Assembly: GCF_013030985.1 (NCBI RefSeq)
Contig: NZ_WPYP01000010.1
Coordinates: 119,704-183,703 of the forward strand
From: Ruegeria arenilitoris
GTDB lineage: Bacteria > Pseudomonadota > Alphaproteobacteria > Rhodobacterales > Rhodobacteraceae
Length of the DNA stretch: 64,000 bases
Direction of reading: 5' to 3'
Made by a program: the position numbers and the translations under genes
Notes under the pieces: generated by a model
What the model was told of the DNA's origin: nothing
Seen by the model: the letters and a program-made list of their open reading frames with translations, nothing else
Database searches by the model: none
Part shown: one piece after another, positions 46,203-55,945 of the stretch
Numbering within the stretch: position 1 is the first letter of the stretch
How the letters are laid out: each line of letters opens with the position of its first letter

Positions 46203-47120
46203 TCATGCGCAATACATCCGGCGCATGATCAGAGGCGTCAGGTACATTGGAATCTGATAGGCCCCGATAAACACCATGATCGGCGCTGTGACCTCGGGCG
46301 GCAGAGCCACGAAGAACAGCGCGATGTTGCGATTTCCGGCGATCAGAGACACTGCGGTCGCTTGGGCCGGAGGCAAGCGATTGCGTGTCAATCGAAAGGT
46401 GGCGATCTGAGCGGCAAAATTCAAGAAACAGGCGAAGGCGATCCAGAACCCGGCAAGCCACGGATCGTTCAACGCCGTTGTGCTCACAGACGGCATCAGG
46501 CCTATGACGAAAACTGCCAACGTGATCGCAGCCAACCCTTCAAGTTTCAACAGCGTTTTTTGCGATGGATTGCGTAGAACAGTCTGGCGAAGCCCGACGG
46601 CAACAAGCGTGACGATAGAAATCGTCAGAAACAATTTAAATGCAGCCTTCAGGACCGCCGATAGATCACCAAGCTCAGGCATAAGCCAGAAAACTGGCAG
46701 AGCGGTCAGGGGCAACGCAGCTGTCCCGACCACGACCAGGCGCATCGCGTGCTCAGCGGGAGATCCCAACATCATACACAGGTTTGGACTGCCTGAGATC
46801 GATGGCGCAGCGGTCATGATCAGCAGCGACAGTATGACCGCCGTCCCCGTCCATCCCCCGACAATCCCTATAGCAAGAACTGCAAGTGGCGTAAGAACCT
46901 GAAACCCGACGACCGTTGTCGTGACCTGACGCAGATCCGCCAACGACCCAAGAATGGCCGCTGGCTCCATCCGTAGAATGGTCACAAACAACAGAAGAAC
47001 CACAAGAGGCGGAAGCAAAGGCCGCATCGGCTCGGCCAGTCCGGGCAGCAACAACCCCACGACCAGTCCAGAGACCAGAACGTAAGGGCCGTTACGCGCC
47101 GCCCAGAGCAACAGATTCAC
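46203..47120 (-). CDS. BART-superfamily transporter (bile acid:Na+ symporter-like)
   Basis: 305 residues, hydrophobic with about nine or ten membrane segments. Conserved-looking stretches are TAAPSISGSPNLCMMLG and VSLIAGNRNIALFFVALPP, fitting the sodium-dependent BART fold. It starts 9 bp after the TRAP dctM gene and is the last gene of a six-gene minus-strand operon, so it may export or import a product or analogue of the TRAP substrate. The last residues (RRMYCA) run up to debris from the IS6 remnant, so slight C-terminal alteration is possible. Confidence 0.7.
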   Translation of the reverse strand: MNLLLWAARNGPYVLVSGLVVGLLLPGLAEPMRPLLPPLVVLLLFVTILRMEPAAILGSLADLRQVTTTVVGFQVLTPLAVLAIGIVGGWTGTAVILSLLIMTAAPSISGSPNLCMMLGSPAEHAMRLVVVGTAALPLTALPVFWLMPELGDLSAVLKAAFKLFLTISIVTLVAVGLRQTVLRNPSQKTLLKLEGLAAITLAVFVIGLMPSVSTTALNDPWLAGFWIAFACFLNFAAQIATFRLTRNRLPPAQATAVSLIAGNRNIALFFVALPPEVTAPIMVFIGAYQIPMYLTPLIMRRMYCA

Positions 47121-47129
47121 TGCGCCACC

Positions 47130-48443
47130 TCACCCGCCCGGAGTCCCACGCAGGTTTTCGGGCAGCCACGTTGCGAGGTCAGGGAACCAGATCAGGATGA
47201 AAACCATCAGCACCATGATCAGGAACATCGGAATCGCGGCGCGGGCGATATAGCCCATCTCATGGTTGGTCATCCCCTGCATCACGAACAGGTTGAACCC
47301 AATCGGCGGCGTGATTTGCGCCATCTCGACAACGACGACGATGAAGATTCCGAACCAGATCAGATCGATCCCGGCATCGCGGATCATCGGTTCAACCACC
47401 GCCATGGTCAGCACAACCGAGGAAATGCCGTCAAGGAAACACCCCAGAATGATATAGAACACCAGCAGGACCATCAGCAGCTCGAATCGGGTCAGCTCCC
47501 ACCCGGCGATCAGGTCGGCCAACCCGCGTGGAAGGCCGGTGAAGCCCATCGAAAGCGACAGGAACGCCGCACCCGCAAGGATCAACGCAATCATCGCACT
47601 GGTCCGGGTGGCGCCCATCAGACTTTCAGTGAAGGTCTTCCATGTCAACGACCCCTGTCCTGCGGCCAACAGCAACCCTCCGATCACGCCAAAGGCGGCG
47701 GCCTCGGTCGCGGTGGCATAGCCAAGATACATCGAACCGATCACAACCACGATCAGCAGGATAACAGGCAAAAGAAAACGAGAGTTCTTGAGCTTTTCGG
47801 AGAAGGTCAGCTTACTTTCCTGGTTCGGGCTCCAGTCTTTGCCAAACCTGGAATAGATCGCGACATACCCCATGAACATCGCGGCCAGCACGAGGCCTGG
47901 CAGGATACCTGCAAAAAACAGCTTTGTGATCGATTCATTGATCGTAACACCATAGACGATCAACGTCAGAGACGGCGGGATCATCAGGCCAAGCGTGGCC
48001 GCCCCAGTAAGAGTACCAATGATCATACGCTCGGGGTAGTTGCGCTTGCGCAGCTCGGGGATCGACATCTTGCCGACCGTGGTCAGTGTGGCAGCCGACG
48101 AGCCCGAAACGGCCGCGAATACTGTGCAGCCCACGATATTTGTATGCACCAGCCCCCCGGGCAGTGGCGCCATCCAAGGGGAAAGACCCTTGAACATATC
48201 TTCGGATAATCGCGTTCGGTACAGAATCTCGCCCATCCAGATGAACATGGGCAAAGCGGTCAGGGTCCAGGACGAGGACGCTGACCAGATTGTTGTGATC
48301 ATCACATCGCCGACGGGGCGGGTCGTAAACAGCTCCATCCCGACCCAGGCGACGCCCATCAGTGCAAGCCCGACCCAGACACCGGTGCCCAAAAGTGTGA
48401 ATAGAACAAAGAGGAAGAGGATGATTACAGACACGTTTTCCAT
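47130..48443 (-). CDS. TRAP transporter large permease (DctM)
   Basis: 437 residues from the ATG at 48443 (GGGAGTGAG upstream, 4 bp after the dctQ stop); the longer frame to 48497 would overlap dctQ. It is multi-spanning, with the DctM stretch MIPPSLTLIVYGVTINESITKLFFAG-like at about 160-185 and EMAQITPPIGFNLFV near the C-terminus. It imports the substrate of the adjacent binding protein using the sodium gradient. Confidence 0.87.
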   Translation of the reverse strand: MENVSVIILFLFVLFTLLGTGVWVGLALMGVAWVGMELFTTRPVGDVMITTIWSASSSWTLTALPMFIWMGEILYRTRLSEDMFKGLSPWMAPLPGGLVHTNIVGCTVFAAVSGSSAATLTTVGKMSIPELRKRNYPERMIIGTLTGAATLGLMIPPSLTLIVYGVTINESITKLFFAGILPGLVLAAMFMGYVAIYSRFGKDWSPNQESKLTFSEKLKNSRFLLPVILLIVVVIGSMYLGYATATEAAAFGVIGGLLLAAGQGSLTWKTFTESLMGATRTSAMIALILAGAAFLSLSMGFTGLPRGLADLIAGWELTRFELLMVLLVFYIILGCFLDGISSVVLTMAVVEPMIRDAGIDLIWFGIFIVVVVEMAQITPPIGFNLFVMQGMTNHEMGYIARAAIPMFLIMVLMVFILIWFPDLATWLPENLRGTPGG

Positions 48444-48447
48444 GCGC

Positions 48448-48981
48448 TCACTCCCCGTGGCTTTGATCGGCGAGATCGCGGACGATCCGGTGATCACCCT
48501 TGAACAGGACGTGGATCAGGTGATCAGTCAGAGCGATGGCTAGGATCACTGCCCCGATCAGCATGGTGGATTGAGGGATCCAAAGGGCGGTCTTATCCTG
48601 CCCCTGGCTGATATCGTTGAATTTCCAGCTCCAGTATACGAAGCGGTAGGCGTACCAGCAGAAATACCACATAACTGCGGAACCAATGGCGAAACACCAG
48701 ATTTCAATAATACGTCGCACCCCGTCCGGAACCGCGTTCAGCAGGATCGAGACGCGGATGTGGCTGCCACGGTTCAGAGCATTGGCAAAGGCCAGGAACG
48801 AGGCCGCAGCCATAGCATAGCCCGCATAGTCTGGTGCGCCGGGAAAGACTTCTCCAGTCCAGCGCGCCAACATCTGCACCACGATCAGCAACAGAATGGC
48901 AATCAGGCTGAGTGCTGCCAGAACTCCTGCTGCCAAATAGATGAAATCCAGTACGGACCGAAGCCCTCGCAATACCGCCAT
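48448..48981 (-). CDS. TRAP transporter small permease (DctQ)
   Basis: 177 residues with four membrane helices; the family segment ALNRGSHIRVSILLNAVPDG is present. It pairs with the downstream large permease. It is separated from the binding-protein gene by a 65-bp gap holding a strong hairpin. Confidence 0.85.
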   Translation of the reverse strand: MAVLRGLRSVLDFIYLAAGVLAALSLIAILLLIVVQMLARWTGEVFPGAPDYAGYAMAAASFLAFANALNRGSHIRVSILLNAVPDGVRRIIEIWCFAIGSAVMWYFCWYAYRFVYWSWKFNDISQGQDKTALWIPQSTMLIGAVILAIALTDHLIHVLFKGDHRIVRDLADQSHGE

Positions 48982-49015
48982 TCCGTCCCCGCAATGTTAT
49001 GATTTGATGGGTTAA

Positions 49016-49038
49016 GGGCGGCGAAAAACCCGCCGCCC
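49016..49038 (-). terminator. Hairpin between TRAP binding-protein and small-permease genes
   Basis: GGGCGGCG and CGCCGCCC form a perfect 8-bp GC stem with a 7-base loop, 9 bp after the dctP stop. It is in the same position as the hairpin after uehA and probably sets binding-protein to permease stoichiometry. Confidence 0.65.
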
Positions 49039-49046
49039 ACGCGCAG

Positions 49047-50024
49047 TTACTGCGACGAATTGAAGGCGTCGACGATGGCCTTGCCTTCGTCGCCGGCGGC
49101 TTCCAGCCATTCATTGGTCATGGTGACGCCGATGTCTTTCAACTCCTGAACCATCTGATCGGACGCAGGACCAACGGTCATTCCACCATCGCGCAAGCCT
49201 TGGAGCGTAAAACCGGTGTATTCCTTGGCCCGCCAGTTACCAGCGTATTCAGCCAGTTCCGCGCATGCTTTGATGATGTTCTTGTTGGCGTCAGATACGC
49301 CGGACCAAACGTCGGAGTTCACCATCACGTAGTTACGCGGCAACCAGGCATCGACCTCATAGAAATAGTTCAGGCTTTCCCAAACTTTGCGATCATAGCC
49401 GGTCGAGCCCGAGGACACCATCGAGTCTGCAACCCCCGTGGCAAATGCCTGACTGATTTCAGCCGCTTCGATGGTCACCGGTAGCATCCCCGTCAGCTCA
49501 GCCAGACGCGAGGTAGCGTTGTTATACGAGCGGAACTTGATGCCTTCCATATCGGCGACCGAGTTCACCTCATTCTTGAAGTACAGCCCCTGCGGCGGCC
49601 ACGGCACAGCATAGAGCAGGGTCAGGTTTTGTTCGGCCAGCAGCTTTTCAAGCGAAGGTTTGGCGGCTTGCCACAACTTTTCGCTGTCATCGAAGGACGT
49701 GGCCAGGAACGGGATCGAGTCAAATCCGAATAGCGCGTTTTCATTCTGGTGGCCGGACAGCAGGCGCTCACCGATCGGGGCCTGCCCGGTCTGAATCGCG
49801 CGTTTGATGTCGGCGCCTTTGAACAACGAGCCCGAAGGGTGCGTGACGATTTCGATCTCACCACCGGTGCCGGTGGTCACGCATTTGGCGAATTCCGCGC
49901 CCGTGGCCGAGTGGAAGTTTGACGCGGCGTAGGCCATCGGCATGTCCCATTTCTCGGCCAGCGCGGGTGCGGCTGAGGCGGCTGTAAGGGCCGTCGCTGT
50001 CAGAAGGTTTGTTAGTTTTTTCAT
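49047..50024 (-). CDS. TRAP transporter periplasmic substrate-binding protein (DctP)
   Basis: 325 residues. The ATG at 50024 follows GGAGAATGTG; a GTG one codon earlier is possible. Signal peptide LLTATALTAASAAPALA. DctP signature with the ligand-binding arginine in MEGIKFRSYNNATSRLAELTGM, followed by IEAAEISQAFATGVADSMVSSG. The substrate is likely a carboxylate; the operon enzymes suggest an amino acid or a derivative. It lies downstream of the DadA-like gene by about 50 bp. Confidence 0.88.
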   Translation of the reverse strand: MKKLTNLLTATALTAASAAPALAEKWDMPMAYAASNFHSATGAEFAKCVTTGTGGEIEIVTHPSGSLFKGADIKRAIQTGQAPIGERLLSGHQNENALFGFDSIPFLATSFDDSEKLWQAAKPSLEKLLAEQNLTLLYAVPWPPQGLYFKNEVNSVADMEGIKFRSYNNATSRLAELTGMLPVTIEAAEISQAFATGVADSMVSSGSTGYDRKVWESLNYFYEVDAWLPRNYVMVNSDVWSGVSDANKNIIKACAELAEYAGNWRAKEYTGFTLQGLRDGGMTVGPASDQMVQELKDIGVTMTNEWLEAAGDEGKAIVDAFNSSQ

Positions 50025-50075
50025 CACATTCTCCCTATTGAATATTTAGCTGTCATTTTGGTCATCAGCCTATTC

Positions 50076-51326
50076 TTATGTTGCAAAACGTGTGGGTGCG
50101 TAGACGCTCATATCGGCGTTCGGAGTTCTGCCCGCGATCATCTGTGCCAAAAGGCGCCCGGTTTTTGGCCCACCCGTCAAGCCGATGTGATGGTGACCAA
50201 ACCCCAAGAACGCGCCATCAATCCCTGGAACATTGCCGATGATCGGAATCGAGTCCACAGGCGCCGGCCTGTGCCCCATCCATTCCACTTCCTCCTTCCA
50301 TGTCACACCCGGAAAAGCCGCCCGCGCATTCTTGCGCATCAACTCGAACGGTGCACGCGAGGGCGGAGCTTCCAGCCCTCCAAACTCTACAATTCCCGCC
50401 AAGCGTATCCGCCCGTCCATAGGTGTGGCAACAAACTTGCCCGACGCGACCATAACCGGGCTGCGCGGCATTGCAGAAGGATCCACCAATTCAAGATGAT
50501 AGCCACGTTCGCTTTCAAGCGGAACAGAAATGCCCAACCGTTTTGCCAAAGGCCCAGACCAAACTCCCGCCGTTACGATAGCCGTGTCGCAGGGGATGGT
50601 TTCCCCATTCGCACGTACACCCGTGACGCGGCCCTTTTCACGCACGACGTCTTCGACATTGGCGCGGATCACCCGGCCCCCATTCGCCTCGACATGTGTG
50701 GCCAAGTCCTTCACATAGCGCCCGGGATCCGTGATATGTCCATGCTCAGACAGTTTGGCGGCGAAACCGATGTCCGGGCTGAAGATCGGGTCGTAGTCAT
50801 GGAAAGCTTTGCCTTCCAATTCATCCCACTCAAACCCGTGCTTGCGCCGAATGTTCCAGCCGAAAGCATCTTCTTCGAATTGAGTGCGATCATTGTAAAG
50901 GAACAGGTAATCTGACGGTACGATCCACTGTTCCGCAGCTGTGCCAGAAGCCAGAGCCTTGTGATCGTTCAAGCTGTCGCCAACAATGGGCGCAAGGGCC
51001 GCAGCTATCCGCGCGACATCATTGGCGTTTGCATGGCTTAAGTAGTTTTTTAGCCACGGAATCAGCTTGGGCAGGTATCCCCATTTCAGGAACAGGGGCT
51101 GAGACGGGCTGAACAACATCTTTGGTGCTTTGCCCAGCAGGCCGGGAACTGTCACGGGTATGATGGAACAGGAGGCCAGAACCCCGCCATTACCGTGCGA
51201 GGCTCCTTCACCCGGCCCGGCCTTGTCGATCAGGATCACATCGTGACCGTCACGCTGCAGCCAGACCGCTGCAGAGACGCCTACGATACCAGCGCCGATA
51301 ATGGCTATGGTCTTTTTTTCGCTCAT
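50076..51326 (-). CDS. DadA-like FAD-dependent amino acid oxidoreductase
   Basis: 416 residues from the ATG at 51326, which overlaps the preceding stop by 4 bp (ATGA). D-amino-acid dehydrogenase/DAO family: FAD dinucleotide motif [20 protein letters not shown] at the N-terminus, [10 protein letters not shown], and C-terminal [18 protein letters not shown]. It would oxidise a D- or N-alkyl amino acid to the 2-oxo or imino acid, passing electrons to the respiratory chain. The coupling with an enolase-superfamily gene and a TRAP importer indicates a dedicated catabolic route. Substrate not predictable. Confidence 0.85.
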   Translation of the reverse strand: MSEKKTIAIIGAGIVGVSAAVWLQRDGHDVILIDKAGPGEGASHGNGGVLASCSIIPVTVPGLLGKAPKMLFSPSQPLFLKWGYLPKLIPWLKNYLSHANANDVARIAAALAPIVGDSLNDHKALASGTAAEQWIVPSDYLFLYNDRTQFEEDAFGWNIRRKHGFEWDELEGKAFHDYDPIFSPDIGFAAKLSEHGHITDPGRYVKDLATHVEANGGRVIRANVEDVVREKGRVTGVRANGETIPCDTAIVTAGVWSGPLAKRLGISVPLESERGYHLELVDPSAMPRSPVMVASGKFVATPMDGRIRLAGIVEFGGLEAPPSRAPFELMRKNARAAFPGVTWKEEVEWMGHRPAPVDSIPIIGNVPGIDGAFLGFGHHHIGLTGGPKTGRLLAQMIAGRTPNADMSVYAPTRFAT

Positions 51327-52456
51327 GCCGCCACGGCCTTGGCTGTGGCATAACGATTCAGCTTTGCCACATCTGGCCTGCCGCCCAACCCGGGCCCTGT
51401 AGGGACGACGACTTGGCCGTTTTTGATCTGAAACGGCTCCTCCAGAATATCCTCCTGCAGGAAATACGAGGCCTGATAGAACTCGCATCCAAGCGTGATT
51501 TCAGGGGTTGCCGCGATCATGTGGGTACCCGCCAAATGCGCCAGACCGGCCTCGAACATGTCACCGCCATAGGCCATCAGACCATGCGCCGCTGCTATAC
51601 GGGCGACCGTTTGGCCGCGCGTTAATCCGCCGGATTTCATGATCTTCACTGATACGCCGTCGCAAATCCCTTCGCGTGCGGCACGCTCCATATCTTCGGG
51701 GCCAAAGACGCTTTCATCAGCCAACAGAGGCACGTCGACCATCTGCCGCAACCTTGCCATCATACTGTAATGATGGGCGCGCACTGGCTGTTCGATAAAG
51801 TCCGGATTAAACTGGGCCGCATCTCGCACCTGTGCCGGAGCGTCTTCGATATCGAGCCCTTGGTTATAGTCTACCCGTACCGAGAATTCCGGATAGTTCA
51901 GTGCAATGTGCTCCAGTCGCATGATGTCGAATGCATGATCCTTGAACCCGGTTTTTAGCTTTACAATCCGAACTCCATCCTCCTTCAGCCGAGACAGAAG
52001 ATCGATATCCTGTGCAAACTCAGGGTTCGCAATGGAACAGCTGAGGGGAATAGAGTCGCGGCAGCGACCACCCAGCAGAGACCAGACCGGAACACCAGAA
52101 ACTCGGCCGCCGAGATCCAGAAGAGCGGTTTCCAACGCCGCTTTGGCTTCGGTGCAATGCGCTACGGCGTTCGCCGCGCGTGCCATGATGGCTGCGCGAT
52201 CACCAATTGTTGCCCCCACAACAAGCGGTCGCAGATATCGATCCAGCGCTGCATAGCTGGCTTCGGGCGTGCCGGTGAACACCGACCACGGCGATGCCTC
52301 TCCGAACCCTTCTGATCCGTCCTCCGCCGTTAACCGCAGGACAACAACCTCGCAGGTGCCCTCTACAGAGCCGATTCCGTGGTCCCGGCGCGACGTGACT
52401 GGCAGTTTCAGGTGCCACAGATCAAACCCAATGATTTTCTGGTTCAGATCGCTCAT
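51323..52456 (-). CDS. Enolase-superfamily enzyme, mandelate racemase/muconate lactonizing group
   Basis: 377 residues from the ATG at 52456 (GGGGATGAA upstream). An N-terminal capping domain is followed by a TIM barrel with a complete set of catalytic residues: K166-x-K168 in IVKLKTGF, metal ligands D196 (VDYNQ), E222 (FIEQP) and D247/E248 (LADES), and K271 in [10 protein letters not shown]. The KxK plus K arrangement is that of the MLE subgroup, which includes epimerases, racemases and cycloisomerases. First gene of the six-gene operon, divergent from a LysR gene. It may epimerise an imported amino acid derivative before the DadA-like enzyme acts. Confidence 0.85.
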   Translation of the reverse strand: MSDLNQKIIGFDLWHLKLPVTSRRDHGIGSVEGTCEVVVLRLTAEDGSEGFGEASPWSVFTGTPEASYAALDRYLRPLVVGATIGDRAAIMARAANAVAHCTEAKAALETALLDLGGRVSGVPVWSLLGGRCRDSIPLSCSIANPEFAQDIDLLSRLKEDGVRIVKLKTGFKDHAFDIMRLEHIALNYPEFSVRVDYNQGLDIEDAPAQVRDAAQFNPDFIEQPVRAHHYSMMARLRQMVDVPLLADESVFGPEDMERAAREGICDGVSVKIMKSGGLTRGQTVARIAAAHGLMAYGGDMFEAGLAHLAGTHMIAATPEITLGCEFYQASYFLQEDILEEPFQIKNGQVVVPTGPGLGGRPDVAKLNRYATAKAVAA

Positions 52457-52504
52457 TTCATCCCCTGTTGACGAAAAGAAGCCTGCCTTGACCAGCATAT
52501 CATT

Positions 52505-52523
52505 TCAAATACTATATATTTGA
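52505..52523. promoter_or_regulatory. Candidate LysR operator, TCAAATA-N5-TATTTGA
   Basis: Seven-base perfect arms separated by five bases, in the 96-bp divergent spacer between the enolase-superfamily operon and the LysR gene. It contains the T-N11-A pattern typical of LysR sites. Assignment to the adjacent regulator is inferred. Confidence 0.65.
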
Positions 52524-52552
52524 GCGTTCATCAGAAAAAGTGATACTGTCAG

Positions 52553-53473
52553 ATGCCCCTGAGGTTTCGCCAACTACAAGCATTCCACGCCATAATGGAG
52601 ACCGGAACCGTGACCGGTGCGGCCTCGGTTCTAGGCATCTCGCAACCGGGGATCAGCAACCTTCTGGCACAGCTTGAACGTGAGGCGCGGTTGCCGCTGT
52701 TTGAACGAAGCAGGGGCCGCTTACTGCCAACGCCTGAGGCCGAGTTGCTCTATCATGAAGTCGACACAGTTGTGCGCGGGTTGGACCATGTAGCGCAGGC
52801 TGTGACGGACCTGCAGAACAAGCACCCGGGTCAGTTACAGGTCGCTGCCCCTCATTTGCTCTCGTTCGGATTCATGCCCCGAGAAATCGCGCGATTTGCC
52901 AAGAGCCGCCCGAACCTGTCGGTCAGCTTTCAGTCGCAATACTCGTCGAAGATTCAGGAATGGGTGATCTCGGGCCTTTTTGAGATCGGTATTGTCGAAA
53001 TGCCGATCCTGCACGACACGCTGAACTATCAGGTATTTCAATTCGAAACGCTGGCGACCTTTCCCGAAGACAGCCCACTTGCAAAACACGACGTACTGAC
53101 GCCGGAAGTTCTGGAAAACGAGCCCTTCATCGTCATGGGCCCCGAGCACCAGACCCATCGCAGAACCCGTGACATATTTCATAACGCCGGGTGCACTTGG
53201 CGAACTCAGATTCACACGCATCTATCCGAGAATCTGCTGAGTTTCGTAAAGCAGGGCATGGGCGTCGCGATGATAGATCCGTTTACGGTCAACTTTGACG
53301 GAGAGAGCGGATATCAAACCCGCCCCTTCCGGCCCGCAGTAATGCTGGACCTTGCTATCATCACGGCCAAGGGCCGCCCTCTTTCGACCATCGCGCAGGA
53401 GTTTTTGGCTCAGCTAACTCCCTCCATCGCCTCTTACGCAACCCATTCCGAAACTGGCGCTGCTGCCTCGTGA
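52553..53473 (+). CDS. LysR-family regulator of the amino-acid-derivative operon
   Basis: 306 residues. N-terminal HTH (TVTGAASVLGISQPGISNLLAQLE, about 18-41) and the LysR effector domain. Resembles regulators of opine and amino acid catabolism in general layout. Divergent from the six-gene operon and next to a palindromic site, so it is the likely activator of that operon. Its 3' end overlaps the convergent ThDP gene by 40 bp. Confidence 0.87.
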   Translation: MPLRFRQLQAFHAIMETGTVTGAASVLGISQPGISNLLAQLEREARLPLFERSRGRLLPTPEAELLYHEVDTVVRGLDHVAQAVTDLQNKHPGQLQVAAPHLLSFGFMPREIARFAKSRPNLSVSFQSQYSSKIQEWVISGLFEIGIVEMPILHDTLNYQVFQFETLATFPEDSPLAKHDVLTPEVLENEPFIVMGPEHQTHRRTRDIFHNAGCTWRTQIHTHLSENLLSFVKQGMGVAMIDPFTVNFDGESGYQTRPFRPAVMLDLAIITAKGRPLSTIAQEFLAQLTPSIASYATHSETGAAAS

Positions 53474-55128
53474 AGTTGTTGCGAGTGGATATCCACCAGC
53501 GTAGGACCGTCATGTTCGACGGCTTGTTTAAGTACTTTGGGCAGGTCCTCGGGGTCTTTGACTGTCCATGATTTGACCCCAAAGGCGGACGCAACCGCTG
53601 CGTGGTCAGTGCGGTTAAAATCGACGTTATAGAACCGCTGGCCGAAACCGGAAGCCTGCCCGGCCTTGATCCAACCAAAAACCGAATTCGAGAACACGAT
53701 TGAGGTGATTGGCATCTTGTGCCGCACCATGGTTTCGAACTCGCCGCAGGTAAACCCGAACGAACCATCGCCCATGACAGACAGCGTTTTGACGGACGGG
53801 CGGCCGACATGCGCCCCCATCGCCGCACCCAGTGAATACCCCAACGCCCCGTGTGCCCGATTAGTGATGAAGTGCCGCCCGGGTTTGCGCCAGCGATAAT
53901 GCGCACTGAAATAGGGGCAAGGCGTGCCAGGGTCAGCGACAACAATCGCATCGTCGTCGAGGATATCCATCAGTGAGGCCATGACGGCCTCAGGCCGGAT
54001 CGGGGTCTCACGGCTTGCGGCAAGCGGAGCGAACGCGGCCATCTTGGCCTCCCACGCTGCGCGGGCCTTAACTGCTCCGCCGAGGCTTGGCAGGCCCTGC
54101 CGCGCTTCTAGTGCTTCGGCCAGAGCCTCAAGGGCCAGACGAGCATCGGCGCAGATGGCCACTTCGGTCTGATAGTTCGCACCGATCACCATCGGGTCAC
54201 TGTCGATGTGGATGATGGTGGTATTACGACCCGGGCTTCGCCATCGTTCTGTAGTTACCGACCCCGCGCGGCATCCGATGAACAGGACCACGTCGGCCTG
54301 ATCGATCACGGCGCGGGTCGCGGGAACACCTCCGTTCGACCCGACGACCCCCAAAGCCAGCGGGTCGGTCTCGGCGATGGAACCCTGCCCCGAAACCGTT
54401 GTGGCCACAGGCATATCCAGCAAACCCGCAACGCGATGCAATGCGCCTTCGGCCCCGGACAAGACCGGCCCACCGCCACAGACGGCCACGGCAGATTTTG
54501 CTTTTGCCAGTATCTCTGCCGCAGCTTCAATCGCATCCAGATCAGGTCCGGCCCGTTCTGCCGGATAACTGCGGTGCCGCGCATCGGCCCAGATCTCGGC
54601 CTCGTCCACCTGGGCTTTTTGCGTATCAAACGGCAGCGCCAGGTGCGTCGCACCGGGTGTACCGGTTGTCATCGCCCGGAACGCAGCCCGCACCATGGCC
54701 GGCAGTCGTGTCGCGTCGTCCAGCGAAGCGTTCCACTTGGCAAGAGGCCGGAACAACCCAGGCTGGTCCAACTCGGTCAAAGGGTATTTTCCTCGGCTGG
54801 TCGTCGCCACATCCGAGGTGATCGCCAAAATCGGCACCGAGCTTTCGTTGGCTTCGACCACCCCCGGCAGGATATAGGTCGCGCCGCCACCCGAAGGCCC
54901 TTCGCAAACGCCCGGTTTGCCGGTTACGCGCGCATAACCATCCGCCATATAGGCCGCGTGCCGTTCATCCCGGGTCAGAATGTGCTGAATGCCATGATCC
55001 ATCCGCGCCATCGCGTCATAGAAGGGCAGCGTGGTATCGCCGCACAAGCCAAACATATGCTTCACGCCATGCGCCTCGAGCATGCGCACCATTGCCTCGG
55101 CCCCAGTCAGATAATTCGTCCCTGTCAT
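53434..55128 (-). CDS. ThDP-dependent acetolactate synthase-like enzyme
   Basis: 564 residues. Pyr domain with catalytic glutamate in LTRDERHAAYMADGYARVTG, central Rossmann-like domain, and PP domain with the GDG motif (VMGDGSFGFTCGEFETMV) followed by FSNSVFGW in place of the usual NN. Members decarboxylate or ligate 2-oxo acids. A 2-oxo acid from the DadA-like oxidase would be a fitting substrate. It is transcribed divergently from the GntR gene and convergently with LysR (40-bp overlap). True acetolactate synthase is unlikely as no small subunit is present. Confidence 0.82.
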   Translation of the reverse strand: MTGTNYLTGAEAMVRMLEAHGVKHMFGLCGDTTLPFYDAMARMDHGIQHILTRDERHAAYMADGYARVTGKPGVCEGPSGGGATYILPGVVEANESSVPILAITSDVATTSRGKYPLTELDQPGLFRPLAKWNASLDDATRLPAMVRAAFRAMTTGTPGATHLALPFDTQKAQVDEAEIWADARHRSYPAERAGPDLDAIEAAAEILAKAKSAVAVCGGGPVLSGAEGALHRVAGLLDMPVATTVSGQGSIAETDPLALGVVGSNGGVPATRAVIDQADVVLFIGCRAGSVTTERWRSPGRNTTIIHIDSDPMVIGANYQTEVAICADARLALEALAEALEARQGLPSLGGAVKARAAWEAKMAAFAPLAASRETPIRPEAVMASLMDILDDDAIVVADPGTPCPYFSAHYRWRKPGRHFITNRAHGALGYSLGAAMGAHVGRPSVKTLSVMGDGSFGFTCGEFETMVRHKMPITSIVFSNSVFGWIKAGQASGFGQRFYNVDFNRTDHAAVASAFGVKSWTVKDPEDLPKVLKQAVEHDGPTLVDIHSQQLHEAAAPVSEWVA

Positions 55129-55165
55129 GGCTTGCGATTCCTTTCAACAGACTCTGCACACACTG

Positions 55166-55175
55166 CTGTATACAG
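55166..55175. promoter_or_regulatory. Candidate GntR/FCD operator, CTGTATACAG
   Basis: A perfect 10-bp palindrome in the 112-bp divergent spacer between the ThDP gene and the GntR gene, followed by a related half-site TGTATATTGA. GTATAC-centred palindromes are typical of FCD-type GntR operators. Confidence 0.6.
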
Positions 55176-55240
55176 TTTTGTATATTGATTTCAAGAACCG
55201 AATGTGGCACCTGTGACTCGCGATTAATGAGGCTGAAAAC

Positions 55241-55945
55241 ATGGCGGGTCCCCGCGTCGATGACATTTATGATCAGGTCAAGGCGATGGCGGTTTCTTTC
55301 CGCCTGCGCCCCGGTGATCGTCTGAACGAAGTTGCTCTTTCCAAGGAGCTGGGTGTCAGTCGCACGCCCCTTCGTGAGGCACTGAACCGGCTGGTGGCCG
55401 AGCGATTGTTTGACTTCCGCCCCGGCCAAGGCTTCTTTTGCCGCCCACTTGACGCTCAGAGTGTGTTCGACCTGTTCGAACTGCGCCAGATCATTGAGGT
55501 CGCCGCAGTTCGCACCGCCTGTACCAAGGCCTCGGATGACGACTTGTGGTCCCTTAGGGATGAGCTCTATGCGACCGGGATCGACATCACTGGTCTGACA
55601 GTCGAGGAAGCCGTCAATCGAGACGAGGCCTTCCATCTGGGTATTGCAAAACTGTCCGGCAACGCAGAACTGCTGCAGACCCTCACCCGGATCAACGAAC
55701 GCATCCGCTATATCCGCTGGATCTCGATGAGCATGGATCGGGTTCATCGTTCGAAAGACGAACACAAACAGGTCATGCTGGCCCTTCTGGACCGCGACGC
55801 AGACGAGGCCGCGCGTGTATTGGGTGCGCATATCGCCAAGCGGATGGATCAGGTGCAGGACGCCGTGCGTCAGGGGATCTCAAGCATTTACATGGAAGGG
55901 TCCGAAGTCATTTCGAACCGTATCATCGAAGAGGCACAGGCATGA
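55241..55945 (+). CDS. GntR-family (FCD/FadR-type) regulator
   Basis: 234 residues. Winged HTH at about 5-70 (LNEVALSKELGVSRTPLREALNRL) and an all-helical FCD effector domain with metal-ligand type residues (RDEAFHLGIAKLSGN, EHKQVMLALLDRDADEA, AHI). It overlaps the racemase-family gene by ATGA and is divergent from the ThDP gene, with a palindromic site between, so it likely represses both units until a carboxylate ligand binds. Confidence 0.87.
   Translation: MAGPRVDDIYDQVKAMAVSFRLRPGDRLNEVALSKELGVSRTPLREALNRLVAERLFDFRPGQGFFCRPLDAQSVFDLFELRQIIEVAAVRTACTKASDDDLWSLRDELYATGIDITGLTVEEAVNRDEAFHLGIAKLSGNAELLQTLTRINERIRYIRWISMSMDRVHRSKDEHKQVMLALLDRDADEAARVLGAHIAKRMDQVQDAVRQGISSIYMEGSEVISNRIIEEAQA

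Noticed and set aside
47262..48209. 315-codon plus-strand frame rich in His, Gln and Asp
   Set aside because: Typical antisense shadow of a hydrophobic TRAP permease gene.
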